A DNA stretch of 55,306 nt from Kiritimatiellia bacterium (GTDB lineage: Bacteria; Verrucomicrobiota; Kiritimatiellia; RFP12; UBA1067): the NCBI GenBank assembly GCA_017405115.1, contig JAFRBA010000159.1:1-55306 (forward strand). The letters run 5' to 3'. This document shows positions 51,187 through 55,306 of the stretch, piece by piece. A model generated the notes under the pieces. That model was given only the letters and a program-made list of their open reading frames with translations. It did no database searches and was not told the DNA's origin. Position 1 is the stretch's first letter, and the number at the start of each line of letters is the position of its first letter. A program made the position numbers and the translations under genes.

Positions 51187-51417
51187 TTATCTTAAGATTA
51201 TCATCTTACCCGATGGCAGCCCGCTCAGTTGTCCCGAGAGAATGCCGAAACTCGATGTCTTTACTACGGTCTGCAATGTGCCTGCCAAAGATCCGGACGC
51301 CGCTGTAGTTGTGGCGGAAAGAGGCCTTGCCGTGGAGCCTGACACAATACAAGAGGCAGCAAACACCGATGTCTCGATTCCACAAACTGTCGCGAGGAGA
51401 ACAGCCAAACGCTTCAT
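51187..51417 (-). CDS. Small exported Ser/Thr-rich protein of 76 residues
   Basis: It begins MKRLAVLLATVCGIETSVFA, a good signal peptide, leaving a mature chain of about 56 residues rich in S, T, G and L. The mature part starts with a cysteine-containing ASCIVSGS. The end is SGLPSGKMIILR. A GGGGGG ribosome site lies just before the ATG, and the gene fits between neighbours with gaps of 9 and 11 nt, so it is surely co-transcribed. I know no family. The hydrophobic end preceded by Gly recalls the last residues of the PATR proteins here (GFVMVVK, GFAVIVF). It could be a remnant or minimal version of such a surface protein, or a peptide partner of the SUMF1-like protein. Confidence 0.55.
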   Translation of the reverse strand: MKRLAVLLATVCGIETSVFAASCIVSGSTARPLSATTTAASGSLAGTLQTVVKTSSFGILSGQLSGLPSGKMIILR

Positions 51418-51426
51418 ATACCCCCC

Positions 51427-52707
51427 TTACTTCGCCTCACACGCCGACCACAAACGGAAACCGGAATATGGCCCCGCCTCGTAAGTGTTGCCGGTATAGT
51501 TACGGGCACACCTGTTCCATGACGCATCTCCATTTGCCTTTCCAGACCGAATGCATCGTCCACTCCCGCTATCTGGCCCCTTCGGCTCCGTTACCACAAC
51601 CGACTGGTCAAATGATTTTGTGAAGTAGTCGAGCGTCCATTCAGCAGCATTGCCTAGCACGTCGTAAAGCCCCCATGCATTTGGCTTTTTCTCGCCTACG
51701 GGATGGGTATGATCACCTGAATTGCCTTTGTACCATGCGAGCGTTCCAAGGCACTCATCTGTCGTCGCATTAGTCAGGTCACGACCCGGATCGTCGTCCG
51801 TAGCATAGAGAGCGTTGCCAGATTCTGCACGGCATGCAAACTCCCATTCTGCCGAGGTCGGAAGATCGACCACGACAGGAATCTTTGCGTTGAGATTTGC
51901 GAGAAATCCAGAAGCATCTGCAAAGCTGCCCTTGCCATAAGTCGGCCATGGCGAACCGGGCCTGAGGTCATAAGCCCACCGAACATATACAGCAGGATAT
52001 GTAGCCCATGCCGACTCTACGTCATTTGTCAACGCATCATAGTACGACTTGCCTGACGAATAATTCGGAATGGCCCCCTTGACCATAGCATATTGTTTCA
52101 GCGTAACCTCATATATGCCAATGTAGTAGTCGTTCTGAAAGGCGACACTGTGCGGGGTTTCGCTTTCATCGGTACTGCGTCCGCGTTCAGTCGTGGCCGA
52201 GCCCATCGTCCAGGTGACACCTGCGGCGGGAATCTTGCGCATGATCATTTTTGCCGTCTTGTAGAGGTAGTTCGTCACACCACCAGGCACGGCATCGGCA
52301 GAAACGTAATACTCGACAGCTCCAGAGCCAGAAAGATCAACGACCATGTAGTCGGGCGGCGCGTTCGTCGCCCATGCCGTGACGACTGCCCTTACCTCAA
52401 CTCCAGGTTCGGTCACGTTCCCCGGCCATGCCTTGTCAGGACGCCACGTAATCATCTTTGAACCTGCAGTTTTCACAAGCCGGTTGACATCGCCAGTCTG
52501 ATACCAAAGGTTCATCGCGCCAATTGACACATCGTTCGTCGTAACATCCATCGTGACAACGGCAGGCGCGTCGAGGTCGTAAGTGACCGTCACGCGCGCT
52601 CCGTTCTGCACAATGCCAACGTTGCTGACTTGCGGTGCAGAAGCGAACGCGGTTGCAGTAGCAGCAACACATGCCGCCATAAAACATCTTCTGTTTCTGT
52701 TTTTCAT
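51427..52707 (-). CDS. Exported SUMF1/formylglycine-generating-enzyme-like protein
   Basis: The protein has 426 residues with a signal peptide (CFMAACVAATATAFA) and AAGG before the ATG. An N-terminal fibronectin-like beta domain (about 25-130) is followed by a SUMF1 domain (about 165-425): VTWTMGSATTERG, YYIGIYEVTLKQYAMV, LPTSAEWEFACRAESG, NAWGLYDVLGNAAEWTLDYF and GPYSGFRLWSA. Only one cysteine is seen in the SWNRCARNY segment where true formylglycine-generating enzymes have the redox pair, and no sulfatase gene is in the window. A C-type-lectin-fold binding or structural role is therefore more likely than sulfatase activation. Such exported SUMF1 proteins are common in PVC genomes. It is first in its operon. 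Confidence 0.78.
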   Translation of the reverse strand: MKNRNRRCFMAACVAATATAFASAPQVSNVGIVQNGARVTVTYDLDAPAVVTMDVTTNDVSIGAMNLWYQTGDVNRLVKTAGSKMITWRPDKAWPGNVTEPGVEVRAVVTAWATNAPPDYMVVDLSGSGAVEYYVSADAVPGGVTNYLYKTAKMIMRKIPAAGVTWTMGSATTERGRSTDESETPHSVAFQNDYYIGIYEVTLKQYAMVKGAIPNYSSGKSYYDALTNDVESAWATYPAVYVRWAYDLRPGSPWPTYGKGSFADASGFLANLNAKIPVVVDLPTSAEWEFACRAESGNALYATDDDPGRDLTNATTDECLGTLAWYKGNSGDHTHPVGEKKPNAWGLYDVLGNAAEWTLDYFTKSFDQSVVVTEPKGPDSGSGRCIRSGKANGDASWNRCARNYTGNTYEAGPYSGFRLWSACEAK

Positions 52708-52736
52708 TTCGTGCCCTTGCTTTATGTTTTATATGC

Positions 52737-52758
52737 CACGACCATCAGTGAGGTCGTG
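52737..52758. promoter_or_regulatory. Inverted repeat in the leader of the SUMF1-led operon
   Basis: CACGACC (52737-52743) and GGTCGTG (52752-52758) flank an 8-nt centre ATCAGTGA. It lies between the -10 box and the start codon, as does the repeat at 28372-28397. It is also about 95-110 nt upstream of the divergent regulator's -10 box. Confidence 0.45.
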
Positions 52759-52761
52759 AGT

Positions 52762-52790
52762 ATTGTACCACACATCCAAGATGATGGCAC
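52762..52790 (-). promoter_or_regulatory. Promoter of the SUMF1-led operon
   Basis: GTGCCA (52785-52790), 17 nt, TACAAT (52762-52767) on the minus strand. It lies back to back with the regulator promoter in the 159-nt divergent gap. Confidence 0.45.
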
Positions 52791-52849
52791 TATCCTAAAT
52801 AAGAATGGAACTATCTTTTTTAGAACATCATACTCGCGTACCTTTTTGG

Positions 52850-52855
52850 TATAAT
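52850..52855 (+). promoter_or_regulatory. -10 box of the divergent XylR-type regulator
   Basis: TATAAT on the plus strand only 11 nt before the ATG at 52867, with no ribosome site between. A good -35 hexamer is not visible. The transcript would have a leader of only a few bases. Confidence 0.5.
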
Positions 52856-52866
52856 ATGCACATGCA

Positions 52867-54081
52867 ATGATGCCTCGTGTCGCCATACTGATGGAAACGT
52901 CGCTGGAAGTGTCGCGCAACATTCTGCGCGGCATCATCCGTTACATCCGCGAACACGACAACTGGATGCTCGACTTCATGCCCGGCGGCATAGCCGACCA
53001 GCATCTACCGGACAACTGGCATGGAAACGGCATCATCGCACGTATTCCTTCGGTGAAGGAGGCAGCTCGTCTCGCGGCACACCCCGCCCCCAAGGTGATC
53101 CTCGACCCTCAAACGATCTTCGCAAATCCGTCCCATCCGCTCTCGTCCTGCGTGCGCCTCTCCTGCGACCACGACGCCATAGGGCGCGAAGCGGCGGATC
53201 ACTTCCTGTCTCGCGGATTCGCGCAGTTCGCCTACATAGGCCCAGTACTGTCTTCCACCTTGCAGATGCAGTACGACTCGACTGGACTCAATGAGCCTAA
53301 CTGGTCGATTGCCCGGCGCGAAGCGTTCGCAGCACACCTCGCCTCGCACGGCTTCGCGTGCCATGTCTATCCCCTGCCACGCACACACCGCCTTTCCGCC
53401 AACTGGAACATCGAGATGCCGCAGGTCATCCGCTGGCTCCGTCGTCTGCCCAAGCCCATCGCCGTATTCACGCCGCACGACGCGCGCGGACGTCAGGTCG
53501 CGGACGCCTGTCAGGAAGTCGGCATTCCCGTTCCATACAGTCTCGCAATCCTTAGCGTCAACAACGACTCCACGCTCTGCGAGACGAGCCTGCCGCCGCT
53601 CTCGTCCATTCCGATGGACGCCGAAAAAGCAGGATGCCACGCGGCGGAACTGCTAGACGGTCTAATGAGGGGACAGCACCCGTCGCAACGCCAGTTTCTG
53701 TATTCCCCCCTTCCTGTTGCAGCGCGAGCTTCCTCGGCCAACACACAGACGGACGACCCGATGGTCATCGGACTTCTTGAGGAAATCCGCACGACGCGCG
53801 GATTCAACCTGCGCGTTTCGGAACTGGCGTCGCGGCGGCACGTCACCACACGCACTCTGGAAAGCCGCTGCCGCAAGGCTCTTGGGCGGAGCGTGGGCGA
53901 CATTGTGCGTGAAACGTGTCTTGACAATGTCTATGCCCTCGTCGTGAGGACCGACAAACCGTTCACGGAGATCTCTCGTATGTGTGGACAGCTGAGCGCC
54001 GCCCATCTCGCCGCCATGTTCCGTCGCCGCTACGGATGTACCATGTCCATGGCGCGGCGCTCCTCGCATCTGATGCCGTAA
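52867..54081 (+). CDS. XylR-type transcriptional regulator (sugar-binding domain plus AraC HTH)
   Basis: The protein has 404 residues; the ATGs at 52867 and 52870 are both possible. Residues about 3-285 form the LacI-like ligand domain: LMETSLEVSRNILRGIIRYIREH, LSCDHDAIGREAADHFLSRG, FTPHDARGRQVADAC and LAILSVNNDSTLCE. Residues about 298-400 carry the AraC-type HTH: LRVSELASRRHVTTRTLESRCRKALG and FTEISRMCGQLSAAHLAAMFRRRYG. It is divergent from the SUMF1/GH39 operon across 159 nt that contain an inverted repeat, so that operon is the likely target, with a sugar as effector. It is a distant paralogue of the 38657-39862 regulator. Confidence 0.87.
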   Translation: MMPRVAILMETSLEVSRNILRGIIRYIREHDNWMLDFMPGGIADQHLPDNWHGNGIIARIPSVKEAARLAAHPAPKVILDPQTIFANPSHPLSSCVRLSCDHDAIGREAADHFLSRGFAQFAYIGPVLSSTLQMQYDSTGLNEPNWSIARREAFAAHLASHGFACHVYPLPRTHRLSANWNIEMPQVIRWLRRLPKPIAVFTPHDARGRQVADACQEVGIPVPYSLAILSVNNDSTLCETSLPPLSSIPMDAEKAGCHAAELLDGLMRGQHPSQRQFLYSPLPVAARASSANTQTDDPMVIGLLEEIRTTRGFNLRVSELASRRHVTTRTLESRCRKALGRSVGDIVRETCLDNVYALVVRTDKPFTEISRMCGQLSAAHLAAMFRRRYGCTMSMARRSSHLMP

Positions 54082-54281
54082 AGCACTGCAGCATCGCCAC
54101 CCGCATCCCGCCCGAAACATCCTGCACGTCGGACAGCGGGAAATAGTGCACATTCCGCATTCCGCGACGCAAGGCCATGTAAACATAGCATTTTTCATGG
54201 CACATATTGCACTAAATACGTGCCAATACGTCAATGCGTTGGCTCAAAAATCGGACCAAACAAAACTGCCGTAGCGGATTG
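54082..54281. other. Convergent intergenic region without recognised features
   Basis: It lies between the XylR-type gene and the truncated oxidoreductase, which run towards each other. The right half is A+T-rich. No coding frame, clear terminator stem or promoter was recognised. Confidence 0.4.
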
Positions 54282-55058
54282 TCACAGGGTTGCTGGGACG
54301 ACTGCGCCCGAGGCCGACAGCAAGGATCGCAACCTGCCGATGGGCACGTCCCTGACGTCGCACCCCGCCAATGCAGCCAATGCAGCCGCCTGGCCAACGA
54401 TCTGCCCCATCGCCATGCACGCCCCCTGAACACGCAATCCGGACGCCGCAAGACGATCGGCAGAGACACAACGCCCTGCGACAAGCATGTTCGGCAGACC
54501 CTTCACGCACAACGCGCGGTACGGGACGGTTGGAACCGTTCCGGCCGGCAGCTGCCGCGGCTTCACGCCCTCGCCCACGGAATGCAGATCCACAGGATAG
54601 TACGCATAGCACACGGCGTCTTCAAACACCCTTCCGGACACGTAGTCCTCGTGCGTAATGACATAGTCGCCCTCCACGCGCCATGTCTCGCGCACGCCAA
54701 CCTCCGCGCTGACCGTCCCGAGGCGAAGCGACTCCATCCCCGGCTGCCGGCGCAGGAAGCGGTAGAGGCGAAGCATGGAGGCGCGTCCGCGCATGTTGGC
54801 GTCGGCGCGTTTCTCGGCCGTCGATGTGTCCGCGTCCGGCACATAGTTCCAGGATGTCCCCGGCATGGACTCGAAGACGCTGCGGAGTCCATGAACGGCG
54901 TCCGTCCGCTTCAGCTCCACGCTGGCCAGCGCCGCCTTGAACGAACGCTCCAGAGCCTTCTGGTCGCACCGTTCCCACAACTCCCGTCCGTTTGCGAAGG
55001 AATAGATGAACGAGCCCGGCGACTGGACGTCGTCCCTCATGCGCGTTGCGCCCGCCAT
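54282..55058 (-). pseudogene. FAD-dependent oxidoreductase (FAD_oxidored-like), N-terminally truncated
   Basis: About 258 residues remain. In-frame similarity begins slightly upstream of the ATG at 55058, at GDGTIAAMAGATRM (to about 55079), which matches the TGDG.LA.LAGA segment in the middle of FAD_oxidored proteins. The C-terminal FAD site is intact (VPYRALCVKGLPNMLVAGRCVSAD, ...RVQGACMAMGQIVGQAAALAA). The N-terminal Rossmann dinucleotide-binding part, normally over 100 residues, is missing. The upstream sequence is a REP-like hairpin and then the end of another gene. The fragment cannot bind FAD normally and is probably a decaying gene. Confidence 0.7.
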
Positions 55059-55073
55059 CGCCGCGATAGTTCC

Positions 55074-55107
55074 GTCCCCAGGAACTTTTTGGGGACACTC
55101 CCCAAAA
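55074..55107. repeat. REP-like hairpin at the truncation point of the oxidoreductase gene
   Basis: GTCCCCA (55074-55080) pairs with TGGGGAC (55090-55096). An overlapping 9-bp stem TTTTGGGGA / TCCCCAAAA (55087-55095, 55099-55107) has a 3-nt loop. The GGGGACACTCCCC core differs from the 47207 element by a swap of two bases. It sits exactly where homology of the FAD oxidoreductase stops. Confidence 0.55.
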
Positions 55108-55133
55108 GAAAACCAGATTCATCCTTGCGGCCT

Positions 55134-55306
55134 TCACATCGATGATGACGGTCGGGAAGCCGCGATGCGCTCGCGGCGCCAGTTGCGCCAGTAGAGCGCC
55201 AGGTCGACCATGACAAGGAGCATGAGGACGCCTGTGGGGTCAGGCCGCGAAAGCCATGTAAAGCGGGTCTTTGCGCGTTTCGGCGGGATATAAACCTGCT
55301 GGGGAA
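55134..55306 (-). CDS. C-terminal end of an unidentified membrane-associated protein (runs off right edge)
   Basis: A minus-strand frame entering from the right edge ends at TGA (55134-55136). The readable 56 residues include a basic stretch (PPKRAKTRFTWLSRPDP), a short hydrophobic segment (TGVLMLLVMVDLALYW) and a basic tail (RNWRRERIAASR). This looks like a protein ending in a transmembrane helix with a positively charged cytoplasmic end. The family cannot be told from this fragment. Confidence 0.5.
   Translation of the reverse strand, partial: PQQVYIPPKRAKTRFTWLSRPDPTGVLMLLVMVDLALYWRNWRRERIAASRPSSSM

Overview
The window looks like a piece of a high-GC, Gram-negative PVC-superphylum chromosome, most likely Kiritimatiellota or a close lentisphaeral relative. 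This rests on gene content, not on a marker gene. The content includes exported proteins with autotransporter-associated beta-strand (PATR) repeats, an exported SUMF1-like protein, XylR-type regulators (sugar-binding domain plus AraC helix-turn-helix), many secreted glycoside hydrolases, and no SusC/SusD pair. No rRNA, tRNA, CRISPR array or complete insertion sequence was seen.

Layout. (1) 1-888: the N-terminal end of an unknown membrane protein that runs off the left edge, and an iron-sulfur flavoprotein. (2) 957-28347, minus strand: eleven tightly packed or overlapping genes that look like one operon of about 27 kb. In transcription order they are a PATR surface protein (split by a frameshift), a Tat-exported metallophosphoesterase/PQQ-propeller protein, a small propeller protein, a second PATR protein, GH127, a second phosphoesterase/propeller, a TIM-barrel/alpha-galactosidase fusion, an alpha-galactosidase/tyrosine-phosphatase fusion, GH78, a GH127/TIM-barrel fusion and GH78. 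(3) 28468-37152: nagA and nagB, each with nearly the same promoter and leader. nagB heads an operon with a surface beta-strand protein and a beta-helix protein. A DUF234-type ATPase with its own promoter lies between the two. (4) 37153-39862, plus strand: a Schlafen AlbA_2-type regulator followed by a XylR-type regulator. (5) 39873-46790, minus strand: a class II aldolase, a GH2 enzyme, a CCG-type Fe-S protein and a GlcD-type FAD oxidase in one operon, then a separately promoted fructuronate reductase/mannitol dehydrogenase. (6) 46791-47397: a non-coding stretch with a REP-like palindrome. (7) 47398-54081: an operon of a SUMF1-like protein, a 76-residue exported peptide, a GH39/GH5-like enzyme and a six-hairpin glycosidase, with a divergent XylR-type regulator. 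(8) 54282-55306: an N-terminally truncated FAD oxidoreductase next to a REP-like hairpin, and the tail of an unknown gene at the right edge.

Together the genes suggest saprophytic or gut breakdown of a complex polysaccharide rich in rhamnose, arabinose and galactose, such as pectin (rhamnogalacturonan) or a plant or host glycoconjugate. Enzymes act outside the cytoplasm and PATR proteins serve as surface structures. The cytoplasmic genes handle amino sugars (nagA, nagB), uronates or polyols, aldol cleavage and alpha-hydroxy acid oxidation. The most unusual content is the repeated pairing of phosphoesterase/phosphatase domains with glycosidases, and a glycosidase-like TIM-barrel module that appears in two different fusions.
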